Origin: JAISST01 sp050434145
GTDB lineage: Bacteria; Fusobacteriota; Fusobacteriia; Fusobacteriales; Fusobacteriaceae
Assembly: GCF_050434145.1 (NCBI RefSeq)
Contig: NZ_JBNPVX010000033.1
Span: 1-33,404, forward strand
Direction: 5' to 3'
DNA length: 33,404 bases
The first letter of the stretch is position 1; every line of letters begins with the position of its first letter. The notes under the pieces are model-generated. The model saw only the letters and a list, made by a program, of their open reading frames with translations, made no database searches and was not told the origin of the DNA. Positions 16,179 to 23,608 of this stretch are shown one piece after another. Position numbers and translations under genes: made by a program.

Positions 16179-17657
16179 GTGGAAAAATATTTTGACATTA
16201 TTGCTAAAGACCCAATACTTACGGACAAGTGGAAAAAAGTAGATGAAATAAGAGAACTTGGTATTAATCCATTTGGAGAAAAGTTTGATAAGAAATATAT
16301 GGTTGGAGATGTTCTTAAAGGAACTGCCGAAGATAATACTACTTACAAAACTGCTGGTAGAATTATGTCTCTAAGGGGTAAAGGAAAAACTTATTTTGCT
16401 CACATAGAAGACATTTCTGGCAAACTTCAAATTTATCTAAAAAAAGATGAATTAGGTGAAGAGATTTTTAATATAGTTAAAAAACTAAGTGTTGGTGACT
16501 TTATTGGTGTCGAAGGTCCTTTATTTCTCACTCATACTGAAGAATTAACATTAAGAGTCATAGGATTTAAATTACTTTCAAAAAATATTAGACCACTTCC
16601 AGAAAAATATCATGGACTTACAGATGTAGAGATTCGATATAGAAAAAGATATATTGACCTTATTATGAATAAAGATGTAAGAGATACTTTTGTAAAAAGA
16701 ACTAAAATAATAAATGGAATTAGACATTTTCTAAATGAAAAAGGTTATCTTGAAGTAGAGACTCCATTGATGCATCCTATATTAGGTGGTGCTGCAGCTA
16801 GACCATTTATTACTCATCATAATACTTTGGACATGCAATTATTTATGAGAATAGCTCCTGAGCTCTATCTCAAAAGACTTATTGTTGGTGGATTGGAAAA
16901 AGTATATGAATTAGGAAGAAATTTTAGAAATGAAGGTATGGATACTAGACACAATCCAGAATTTACAATGATAGAATTATATGAAGCTTATGCTGATTAT
17001 TATGATATGATGGATCTTTGTGAAGGTATGATCACTTATCTTGCCAATGAAGTAGTTGGTAGTACAGATGTTAGTTATGGTGGAAAAGAACTTTCTTTGA
17101 AAAATTTTAAAAGAATTCATATGGTTGATTTAATCAAAGAAGTTACTGGAGTAGATTTCTGGTCTCAAATGACTTTTGAAGAAGCTAAGGCTGTTGCCAA
17201 AGAGCACAATGTTCCTATTGCTAACCACATGAATAGCGTTGGGCATATTATTAATGAATTTTTTGAACAAAAATGTGAAGAAACTATAGTTCAACCTACC
17301 TTTGTATATGGGCATCCAGTTGAAATATCTCCTCTTGCAAAAAGAAATATAGAAGATCCACGATTTACAGATAGATTTGAATTATTTATTGATGCAAGAG
17401 AATATGCTAATGCCTTTTCTGAATTGCAAGATCCAGCTGATCAAAGAAGTAGATTTGAAGAACAAGTGGAAGAAGCAATGCGAGGAAATGATGAAGCTAC
17501 TCCTGTTATTGATGATGATTTTGTAGAAGCTTTAGAGTATGCATTACCTCCTACTGGTGGTATGGGTATTGGAGTGGATAGACTTATTATGCTTCTTACT
17601 GGAGCAGACTCAATAAGAGATGTTCTATTATTTCCACTTATGCGACCAAGAGACTAA
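16179..17657 (+). CDS. lysS: Lysyl-tRNA synthetase, class II
   Basis: 492 residues with GTG start six bases after AAGGAG. An overlapping ATG two bases earlier is out of frame. The enzyme charges tRNA-Lys. An N-terminal OB-fold anticodon-binding domain (about 50-150: YKTAGRIMSLRGKGKTYFAHIEDISG) precedes the class II core. Motif 1 is near 175-205, motif 2 is FRNEGMDTRHNPEFTMIE near 248-265, and motif 3 is GGMGIGVDRLIMLLTG near 458-473. It ends FPLMRPRD, typical of LysS. Length is normal. A hairpin follows. A repeat remnant lies in the gap between it and the upstream lipoprotein gene. Confidence 0.97.
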   Translation: MEKYFDIIAKDPILTDKWKKVDEIRELGINPFGEKFDKKYMVGDVLKGTAEDNTTYKTAGRIMSLRGKGKTYFAHIEDISGKLQIYLKKDELGEEIFNIVKKLSVGDFIGVEGPLFLTHTEELTLRVIGFKLLSKNIRPLPEKYHGLTDVEIRYRKRYIDLIMNKDVRDTFVKRTKIINGIRHFLNEKGYLEVETPLMHPILGGAAARPFITHHNTLDMQLFMRIAPELYLKRLIVGGLEKVYELGRNFRNEGMDTRHNPEFTMIELYEAYADYYDMMDLCEGMITYLANEVVGSTDVSYGGKELSLKNFKRIHMVDLIKEVTGVDFWSQMTFEEAKAVAKEHNVPIANHMNSVGHIINEFFEQKCEETIVQPTFVYGHPVEISPLAKRNIEDPRFTDRFELFIDAREYANAFSELQDPADQRSRFEEQVEEAMRGNDEATPVIDDDFVEALEYALPPTGGMGIGVDRLIMLLTGADSIRDVLLFPLMRPRD

Positions 17658-17672
17658 TGAAAATTTATCTAA

Positions 17673-17698
17673 GAGGCGGCCAATCTTTTGGTCGCTTC
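17673..17698 (+). terminator. Hairpin after lysS, weak terminator
   Basis: GCGGCCAA (17676-17683) pairs with TTGGTCGC (17688-17695) with one G-T pair and a four-base loop, 15 bases after the lysS stop. Only a short T/A-rich stretch follows, so termination may be partial. Confidence 0.55.
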
Positions 17699-17888
17699 AA
17701 TACATATATACTATAATTTTTTTTAACATTTACTTAAACTAAAAATATCTAAACCCTTTCATTAGCATTAATCAGTACAATAATTATATTACTATATCTT
17801 TTACATCCTAATATACTGATGGTCCTACCTCAACTGAGTGTAACATCAAAAACTGACATAAAATAAAATGATTTTATAAGGAGCCAAA

Positions 17889-18233
17889 ATGCAAAGTTTA
17901 TTAATTATACTTGCCATTAACTATTTGGGAGTAGTCCTCACAGAAACACTTCATCTCCCAATTCCTGGTAATGTCCTAGGGATGATTTTACTATTCATTG
18001 TCTTATTTGCAAAAATTTTAAAATTTGATCTTATAAAAGATTCTGGAAATTTTTTATTAGCAAATATGGTTGTATTTTTTATCCCATCAACAGTGGGAAT
18101 CATCAAAGACTATCATCAAATTCAAAACGATCTCTTAAAAATTCTTCTTATTATATTTATAAGCACTATTATTACTATGGTGATCACTGGAAGAGTAGTA
18201 CAATTCATAATAAAGAAAGGAGGCCGAAAATGA
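17889..18233 (+). CDS. lrgA: LrgA/CidA-family membrane protein
   Basis: 114 residues after AAGGAG. Four hydrophobic segments with the family motifs LTETLHLPIPGNVLGMILLF (about 17-36) and ANMVVFFIPSTVGII (about 58-72). LrgA/CidA proteins were described as holin-like. LrgAB-type pairs such as PftAB of Bacillus and LrgAB of Streptococcus mutans are now known to move pyruvate. Its stop overlaps the next start by four bases (ATGA), so it is translationally coupled to lrgB. With cstA 3 kb downstream, a pyruvate-transport role is reasonable but not shown by sequence. Confidence 0.9.
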   Translation: MQSLLIILAINYLGVVLTETLHLPIPGNVLGMILLFIVLFAKILKFDLIKDSGNFLLANMVVFFIPSTVGIIKDYHQIQNDLLKILLIIFISTIITMVITGRVVQFIIKKGGRK

Positions 18234-18922
18234 AAGATATCATGACTACTACACCATTATTTGGAATAGTAATTAGCTTTCTAGCTATTGAAATAGGCAA
18301 ATTTTTATCAAAAAAATTCAAACTTGCTATTTTTAATCCTTTTTTAATCTCAGTAATTTTTGTAATTGTTGTTTTGAAAGGATTTGATATTCCATATGAT
18401 GATTATATGAAAGGTGGTAACCTCCTTATGTTTTTTCTTGGACCAGCTACCATTGTACTAGGCATACTTTTATACAAACAAATAGAATTTCTTAAAAAAT
18501 ACTTTGTAGCAGTTATTGTAGGGTGCCTCGTTGGTTGCATTGTCTCAGCTGCATCTATAGTTATTCTATGTAAAGTATTTAATATAGATCAAAATCTTAT
18601 TTTTTCTTTACTACCTAAGTCCATTACAACACCTGTAGGAATTGAAATGGCTAAAATGCTTGGAGTTGACCCTTCTATCACTATCGTATTTATTGCAATA
18701 ACTGGAACAATTGGTGGGGTTCTGTCGCCTATAATATGCAAACTTAGTGGAATAACAGATCCAATTGCCATAGGAGTAGGAATAGGGACTTCTACACACA
18801 TTATTGGAACAGCAAAAGCAGTCGAAATTGGTGAGTTAGAAGGTGCAATGAGTGCCACTTCCATTGTTATATCTGCTCTTATTACATTAGTTATCGTACC
18901 TATAGCTGTAAAATTTATATGA
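18230..18922 (+). CDS. lrgB: LrgB/CidB-family membrane protein
   Basis: 230 residues, overlapping lrgA by four bases, with AGGAGG-type site (AAAGGAGG) inside lrgA. Six or seven membrane segments. Family signatures are NPFLISVIFVIVVL, FLGPATIVLGILLYKQ, LLPKSITTPVGIEMAKMLGVDPSITI, and GIGTSTHIIGTAKAVEIGELEGAMS near the C-terminus. LrgB is the larger partner of LrgA in the membrane complex. Length matches the family. The pair forms a two-gene operon. Confidence 0.93.
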   Translation: MKDIMTTTPLFGIVISFLAIEIGKFLSKKFKLAIFNPFLISVIFVIVVLKGFDIPYDDYMKGGNLLMFFLGPATIVLGILLYKQIEFLKKYFVAVIVGCLVGCIVSAASIVILCKVFNIDQNLIFSLLPKSITTPVGIEMAKMLGVDPSITIVFIAITGTIGGVLSPIICKLSGITDPIAIGVGIGTSTHIIGTAKAVEIGELEGAMSATSIVISALITLVIVPIAVKFI

Positions 18923-18937
18923 TATTATAAAAAATAC

Positions 18938-18966
18938 TTGTTTTTTTTTTAATATTAGTTTATAAT
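18938..18966 (+). promoter_or_regulatory. Promoter of the ilvE leader
   Basis: TTGTTT (18938-18943), 17-base gap, TATAAT (18961-18966). Transcription would start near 18973, about 120 bases before the leader peptide. Confidence 0.5.
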
Positions 18967-19001
18967 ACCTTATAGTTTCTTTAACAATTTAAAGAGCTAT
19001 C

Positions 19002-19078
19002 ATTTAGAAATAATATGTAGCCGTGAAGCGAAGTGAGGCTGAATGAATAATTTAGCAACAGACTAATTTAGAAATAAT
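19002..19078. repeat. 51-bp repeat remnant flanked by 13-bp direct repeats
   Basis: ATTTAGAAATAAT occurs at 19002-19014 and 19066-19078. Between them are GCGAAGTGAGGCTGAA (19028-19043) and TTTAGCAACAGACTAA (19051-19066), related to the GTGAGGC and GCAACAGCTTA parts of the 23005-23221 element. The flanks could be a target-site duplication. Confidence 0.5.
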
Positions 19079-19092
19079 TTAGGGAGGTAAAT

Positions 19093-19143
19093 ATGTTAAT
19101 AACTAACACTTTTAAACTCATATATGTCATACTTTTCTCTTAG
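19093..19143 (+). CDS. ilvE leader peptide (branched-chain amino acid attenuator)
   Basis: A 16-codon frame, MLITNTFKLIYVILFS, with a strong ribosome binding site GGGAGG five bases before ATG and a TAG stop. Seven of 16 residues are Leu, Ile or Val (positions 2, 3, 9, 10, 12, 13, 14). It lies 177 bases before ilvE, ahead of competing RNA stems and a terminator, the arrangement of classic amino-acid leader peptides. It probably has no function as a peptide; ribosome stalling at these codons would sense charged tRNA levels. Confidence 0.75.
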   Translation: MLITNTFKLIYVILFS

Positions 19144-19305
19144 AGATAAAATTGCATATTAGTTTTTGTGTTAGGTTTTCAAATTAGCATTTATTTTACC
19201 GTTTATATATATAATTTATTCTAAATTACTTGATATTACTATTGATAATTAGTTTAAATTAATTGACGTTAACTTTGAAGTAACCTATATTGGTTACTTT
19301 TTTTT
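19103..19305 (+). promoter_or_regulatory. Transcription attenuator of ilvE
   Basis: Four segments are visible. Segment 1, CTAACAC (19103-19109, inside the leader peptide), is complementary to GTGTTAG (19168-19174). Overlapping the end of that, AGGTTTTCAAA (19173-19183) is complementary to TTTGAAgtAACCT (19274-19286) apart from a two-base bulge, and this pairing buries the 5' arm of the terminator. The terminator is AAGTAACC (19278-19285) with GGTTACTT (19292-19299) and an eight-T run. GTTaACTT-TG-AAGTAAC (19268-19283) is a further competing hairpin. A ribosome stalled on Leu/Ile/Val codons would cover segment 1, favour the antiterminator and let ilvE be transcribed. The two stems share only two bases, so how strictly they exclude each other needs folding. 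Confidence 0.7.
19276..19305 (+). terminator. Attenuator terminator before ilvE
   Basis: Perfect 8-bp stem AAGTAACC/GGTTACTT, six-base loop, T-run 19298-19305, ending three bases before the ilvE AGGAGG. Confidence 0.85.
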
Positions 19306-19320
19306 ATAGGAGGAGATTTT

Positions 19321-20385
19321 ATGAATATTACTTTTGAGAAAACAACCAATCTAAAGAACAAACCAGATGAAAAAAATCTTGGATTTGGGAAGTATTTTAC
19401 TGACTACATGTTTACAATGGATTATGAGGATGGAATCGGATGGCATAACGCAAAAATTGAGCCATATGGTCCTATTCCAATGGATCCTGGTGCAATGGTC
19501 TTACACTATGCACAAGAAGTTTTTGAAGGAATGAAAGCATACAGGACAAAGTCTGGTAAAGTACAACTTTTTAGACCAGATATGAATGCTATTAGAATGC
19601 AAAAATCCTGTGAAAGACTTTGCATGCCACAAATGCCTGTTGAAATTTTTGTAAAAGCTGTTAGTGCTATTGTAGAAAAAGAAAAGGAATGGGTTCCTCA
19701 TTCAGATGGTACTTCTTTGTATATTAGGCCATTTATGTTTGGTAATGAATCTGTGATAGGTGTTCATGTCCCAAAAAAATATAAATTTATGATCATTCTG
19801 TCTCCAGTAGGAAGCTATTATCCCGAAGGTGTCAACCCTACCAAAATATATGTGGAAGAAGAATATGTAAGAGCAACTAAAGGTGGTACTGGTTTTACTA
19901 AATGTGGTGGAAATTATGCTGCAAGTCTTGCTGCCCAAGCTAAAGCTCAAAAATTAGGCTACACACAAGTATTGTGGCTTGATGGAGTAGAAAGAAAATA
20001 TGTAGAAGAAGTTGGAACAATGAATGTAATGTTCAAAATTAACAATGAAATTTGGACTGCACCACTAGATGGTAGTATATTGGCTGGTATTACAAGAGAT
20101 TCTTGTATTAAAATTCTAAAAGATTGGGGATATGTAGTAAGAGAAGAACCTATTGCTATTGATTTCTTAATTGAATCAGGTAAGAATGGTCAATTGGAAG
20201 AGGCTTTTGGTACTGGTACTGCAGCAGTTATCTCACCTATTGGTTTCCTTGCATACAAAAATGAATCAATAGAAATTAATAACTTCAAGACTGGGACTTT
20301 AACTCAAAAATTATATGATACTCTTACAGGTATTCAATGGGGAAATGAAGAAGATAAATATAATTGGACAGTTGAAATAAAATAA
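19321..20385 (+). CDS. ilvE: Branched-chain amino acid aminotransferase
   Basis: 354 residues after AGGAGG seven bases upstream. Fold-type IV PLP enzyme that interconverts Leu, Ile and Val with their 2-oxo acids, using glutamate/2-oxoglutarate. The PLP lysine is Lys194 in TKCGGNYAAS. Other family motifs are YAQEVFEGMKAYR, LYIRPFMFG, LGYTQVLWLDG, YVEEVGTMN and EEAFGTGTAAVISPIG. Length and motifs match the long BCAT type II family of eukaryotes and many Firmicutes rather than the 309-residue E. coli type. Expression is probably controlled by the leader peptide/attenuator directly upstream. azlCD, a probable branched-chain amino acid exporter, lies 3 kb downstream. Confidence 0.96.
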   Translation: MNITFEKTTNLKNKPDEKNLGFGKYFTDYMFTMDYEDGIGWHNAKIEPYGPIPMDPGAMVLHYAQEVFEGMKAYRTKSGKVQLFRPDMNAIRMQKSCERLCMPQMPVEIFVKAVSAIVEKEKEWVPHSDGTSLYIRPFMFGNESVIGVHVPKKYKFMIILSPVGSYYPEGVNPTKIYVEEEYVRATKGGTGFTKCGGNYAASLAAQAKAQKLGYTQVLWLDGVERKYVEEVGTMNVMFKINNEIWTAPLDGSILAGITRDSCIKILKDWGYVVREEPIAIDFLIESGKNGQLEEAFGTGTAAVISPIGFLAYKNESIEINNFKTGTLTQKLYDTLTGIQWGNEEDKYNWTVEIK

Positions 20386-20406
20386 ATATACCAAAGAGAG
20401 AATTTT

Positions 20407-20925
20407 ATGAAAATTATTGATTACTTTGAAAAAATTAAAAAAGCATATTTTAGCACTTTTGATCTAGTAACCCCTTTTAAAATTGATAATAAAGAGTATT
20501 TAGGATATGGTTTTTTCCAGAATAATGCCCAAAAATTTGTTCTTGTAAAAAATGCTAAACTTTGGGAAGTCAATTCCTTTGAACATATTATTTTTATAGA
20601 AGATAATAACTCCACAGAAGATGCAGTGGAAGAAGGTATTAATTTAATAAAAGATTATATGGAATATAACTTTGTTCGCAAAGGAAAGAAATATCCTGAA
20701 ACAAATCACATGTATTCTTTTTTAACTATAATTATATTAACCAATAACCACATTTCCAAAGAACTACAATATAAAATAACAAATTTTAAATTTAAAAGAA
20801 ACTATCTTCTTACAATCAGAGGGTATTCTGAGGGAAGACTTGCAATTATCAATCCTGAAAATAATATTTTTATTTCTAATAAAGCTAGCAAAAGTCTTAA
20901 GGATTTTTATATTAGTTTATTTTAA
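20407..20925 (+). CDS. Conserved hypothetical protein (DUF8052-like)
   Basis: 172 residues, starting 22 bases after ilvE with an AGAGAG site, so probably cotranscribed with it. No signal or membrane segment. The layout resembles a small clostridial/fusobacterial family I recall as DUF8052. It has an N-terminal YFEKIKKAYFSTFDL, a strand set with FVLVKNAKLWEVNSFEHIIFIE, a helix, then SFLTIIILTNNHISKEL and KFKRNYLLTIRGYSEGRLAIINPENN. The function of that family is unknown and the assignment is tentative. No catalytic motif is visible. Confidence 0.6.
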   Translation: MKIIDYFEKIKKAYFSTFDLVTPFKIDNKEYLGYGFFQNNAQKFVLVKNAKLWEVNSFEHIIFIEDNNSTEDAVEEGINLIKDYMEYNFVRKGKKYPETNHMYSFLTIIILTNNHISKELQYKITNFKFKRNYLLTIRGYSEGRLAIINPENNIFISNKASKSLKDFYISLF

Positions 20926-21027
20926 TTTTTTATTATATATATTTACAGAATTCTTGTTTGCCAACACATAATGGTAATAAATGCAAATTTTATAACTAAA
21001 TTTTTTATTCCAAGGAGGGAATTATTT

Positions 21028-22785
21028 ATGAACGGAATGTTACTTTTAATTGTCAGCATGGCAATCTTAGGAGCCGCCTATCTTACATATGGTAAATGGC
21101 TATCTAAACAATGGGGGGTTGATCCTAACAAAAAAACTCCTGCTCATGAACTAAATGATGGAATTGATTATGTCCCAGCTAAAGCTCCAGTACTTATGGG
21201 TCACCACTTTTCATCAATTGCAGGTGCAGGACCAATTACTGGACCAATACAAGCTGCGGTCTTTGGATGGGTACCTGTATTTTTATGGATAATGATTGGT
21301 GGTATTTTCTTTGGGGCAGTCCATGATTTTGGAGCATTATTTGCTTCTATTCGCAATAAAGGTCAATCTATTGGAGAAGTAATTGCAAATTCTATGGGAG
21401 CAAAATCTAAAAAATTATTTATAATTTTTTCTTATTTAACACTAATATTAGTCGTTGCTGCATTTGCTTCTATTGTTGCTAATACATTTAAAGCAACTAT
21501 TGTTAATAATGCTGTTGATATTGCTGCAAGTGCTCCTAATGCACGTACAGCAACTATATCTATTCTATTTATATTAATTGCAATAATATTTGGATTTTTA
21601 GTATATCGTAGAAATGCCTCTCTTACACTTTCTACGATAATGGGTGTTGCTGGAATTGTGGTCTGCATGGTTATTGGATTCAACTTTCATCCTATTTATT
21701 TAAGCTATGATGTATGGATGATCATAGTTGGAATATATATACTTATTGCCTCTGTAACCCCAGTATGGATACTTTTACAGCCACGTGATTATTTGAGCTC
21801 TTTCTTACTTTATTTTATGATGTTTGTTGCTTTTGTAGGAGTGGTTGGTAGTGGAGTAATGGGACATGGGCAAATGGATATTCCTGCCTTTACTGGATTT
21901 TACAATGCCCTTTCTCCAGCTAAAAATAAACTAGGAGAAAATTTACCTGGTCTAGGTTATATGTTTCCTGCTCTATTTGTAACTATTGCTTGTGGTGCTA
22001 TTTCTGGCTTCCATTCACTTGTCGGGTCTGGTACTAGTTCAAAACAACTTGATCGAGAGCAAGATGCCCTTCCTATTGCTTATGGGGGGATGCTTATTGA
22101 ATGTGCTCTTGCTGTAATATCAATATGTGCTGTAGGATTTATCTGGAAAAACTATTCTTCAGGTGAGACTGTTGTTCCTACACAAGTGTTTGCAGTAGGA
22201 ATATCAAAGATGGTCGCTACAGTGCCATTTTTAAAAGGAACTGAAAGTGTTGTTTTCTCTATGCTTGTTCTTACAGTTTCTACTTTCTGTCTTACTTCTT
22301 TGGACACCGCAACACGTCTTGCTCGTTACATGTTTCAAGAATTTTGGTTAGAGCCTGGAGAAGATCCAAAATCTGTAAAAGGTATTAGATCTATGTTAAC
22401 TCATCCATTTGTATCTACTATTATTACAGTTATACTTGGAGTTTCTTTGGGGTTAAATGGATATCAAAAAATATGGCCTCTATTTGGAGCTGCTAACCAA
22501 TTACTTGCTGCTTTAGGACTTCTTGCTGTGGCTACATGGTTGGGAAAACTTGGAAGAAATAACAAAATGTTTTTTATCCCTATGACATTTATGATGTTAG
22601 TTACTATTACTTCACTTATATTAACTATTAAATCAAGACTAGCATTACTATCAAATGGTATGGAATTTTGGAATGTTGCATTACTTGTTCTTGCATTTTT
22701 GTTAATTATTCTAGCTATTGTACTAGCTTTTGATGGTTATGGTACATTATCAAAACAAAGTAAGAATATCAAAGAAAAAGCATAA
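21028..22785 (+). CDS. cstA: CstA-family carbon starvation/pyruvate transporter
   Basis: 585 residues from ATG at 21028, eight bases after AAGGAGGG. An upstream in-frame ATG at 20971 lacks an RBS. Polytopic membrane protein with the CstA signatures LMGHHFSSIAGAGPITGPIQAAVFGWVPVFLWI (near 55-87), GAVHDFGALFASIRNKG, GFHSLVGSGTSSKQL and FCLTSLDTATRLARYMFQE. E. coli CstA and BtsT/YjiY take up pyruvate, and CstA has also been linked to peptide uptake. At about 585 residues it is shorter than E. coli CstA (about 700), like many Gram-positive and fusobacterial members. It stands alone, followed by a very strong terminator. lrgAB, another pyruvate-linked family, lies 2-3 kb upstream. Confidence 0.93.
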   Translation: MNGMLLLIVSMAILGAAYLTYGKWLSKQWGVDPNKKTPAHELNDGIDYVPAKAPVLMGHHFSSIAGAGPITGPIQAAVFGWVPVFLWIMIGGIFFGAVHDFGALFASIRNKGQSIGEVIANSMGAKSKKLFIIFSYLTLILVVAAFASIVANTFKATIVNNAVDIAASAPNARTATISILFILIAIIFGFLVYRRNASLTLSTIMGVAGIVVCMVIGFNFHPIYLSYDVWMIIVGIYILIASVTPVWILLQPRDYLSSFLLYFMMFVAFVGVVGSGVMGHGQMDIPAFTGFYNALSPAKNKLGENLPGLGYMFPALFVTIACGAISGFHSLVGSGTSSKQLDREQDALPIAYGGMLIECALAVISICAVGFIWKNYSSGETVVPTQVFAVGISKMVATVPFLKGTESVVFSMLVLTVSTFCLTSLDTATRLARYMFQEFWLEPGEDPKSVKGIRSMLTHPFVSTIITVILGVSLGLNGYQKIWPLFGAANQLLAALGLLAVATWLGKLGRNNKMFFIPMTFMMLVTITSLILTIKSRLALLSNGMEFWNVALLVLAFLLIILAIVLAFDGYGTLSKQSKNIKEKA

Positions 22786-22811
22786 TTTAATATTATATAA
22801 TTTATTTAATC

Positions 22812-22852
22812 AAAAGAAAACAGAAGATTAATCTTTTCTTCTGTTTTCTTTT
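22812..22852 (+). terminator. Strong intrinsic terminator after cstA
   Basis: A 16-bp perfect stem, AAAAGAAAACAGAAGA (22812-22827) with its complement at 22837-22852, nine-base loop, ending in a T-run. The symmetric A/T ends would let it work in both directions. Confidence 0.9.
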
Positions 22853-22940
22853 AAAAATTCAACTTAACAATTTAATATGTTTTAGCTTATCTAAAACCAT
22901 AAAAAATCATATTAATATTAATGATTTTTAAAGAAAAAAA

Positions 22941-22949
22941 TGGTATAAT
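22941..22949 (+). promoter_or_regulatory. Extended -10 promoter of trxA-azlCD
   Basis: TGGTATAAT is an extended -10. The start would lie near 22956, giving a leader of about 290 bases that contains the 23005-23221 repeat element. Confidence 0.5.
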
Positions 22950-23004
22950 ATTATTAAGGATGATGGGATAGAGCCCAATCTTGAATATTTTCGCAATTAA
23001 ATAA

Positions 23005-23221
23005 TTTAGGCAGTTGCGAAATGCAAATTTTTTCTTTATTATTTTTACAAAAAATTGTTATATAAATAAATCCTTTGGAGTTTAGGGCTTGCCCCCAAAG
23101 TGCCGAGCCGCTGCACACTCCCAATAGCAGCCGAGCATAGTGAGGCCGAAGGAAAAGAAGAATTAACAGAATAACAAAAGTATGGATTTTGTAAGAAAAA
23201 ATAGTTTAGCAACAGCTTATA
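23005..23221. repeat. 217-bp MITE-like intergenic element with imperfect terminal inverted repeats
   Basis: The left end TTTAGGCAGTTGCGAAA (23005-23021) and the complement of the right end TTTAGCAACAGCTTATA (23205-23221) match at 13 of 17 positions. Inside are a hairpin (CTTTGG...GGGCTTGCCC...CCAAAG, about 23071-23099) and a GC-richer stretch with GTGAGGC, unlike the AT-rich surroundings. Parts recur at 13809, 16066 and 19028-19066. No protein is encoded. It lies in the leader of trxA. Confidence 0.6.
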
Positions 23222-23246
23222 AAATAATTACATAGGAGGTAATATT

Positions 23247-23564
23247 ATGTCTGTTTTAACAATTACAAGTGCAAATTTTGAAAATGAAGTTTTGAATTCT
23301 GATAAAATAGTCTTAGTTGATTTCTGGGCTGCTTGGTGCAATCCTTGCAAAACGATGGCTCCAATACTTGAAGAAGTAGCTAATGAAGTCGGAGATACAT
23401 ATAAAATATGCAAACTAAATATTGATGAAGAGCCTCAATTAGCTAGTCAATTTAGAGTAATGACTATACCTACTTTGGCTATATTCAAAAACAAAGAACT
23501 CATAAAAAAACTTGTTGGTGTTCATCAAAAATCTGATGTTATTGAACTATTAAAAAATAACTAA
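23247..23564 (+). CDS. trxA: Thioredoxin with CNPC active site
   Basis: 105 residues after AGGAGG. A cytoplasmic thioredoxin fold: FWAAWCNPCKTMAPILEEVA with redox cysteines 31 and 34, and the cis-proline motif MTIPTLAIF (Pro75). Length and start are normal. The active site reads CNPC instead of the canonical CGPC. The residue between the cysteines tunes redox potential and partner choice, so it may be a specialised thioredoxin rather than the main one. An extra cysteine is at position 55. No thioredoxin reductase is adjacent. azlC follows 44 bases downstream on the same strand. Confidence 0.93.
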   Translation: MSVLTITSANFENEVLNSDKIVLVDFWAAWCNPCKTMAPILEEVANEVGDTYKICKLNIDEEPQLASQFRVMTIPTLAIFKNKELIKKLVGVHQKSDVIELLKNN

Positions 23565-23608
23565 CATTCTAAATATCTAAAAAATAAAAAACTACAGGAG
23601 GAACATAA

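Noticed and set aside
18589..18864. 91-codon minus-strand frame within lrgB
   Set aside because: Shadow of a clear membrane-protein gene; no RBS.
18973..19320. T-box riboswitch upstream of ilvE
   Set aside because: The conserved T-box antiterminator word (AGGGTGG-ACCGCG type) is absent; a leader-peptide attenuator explains the stems.
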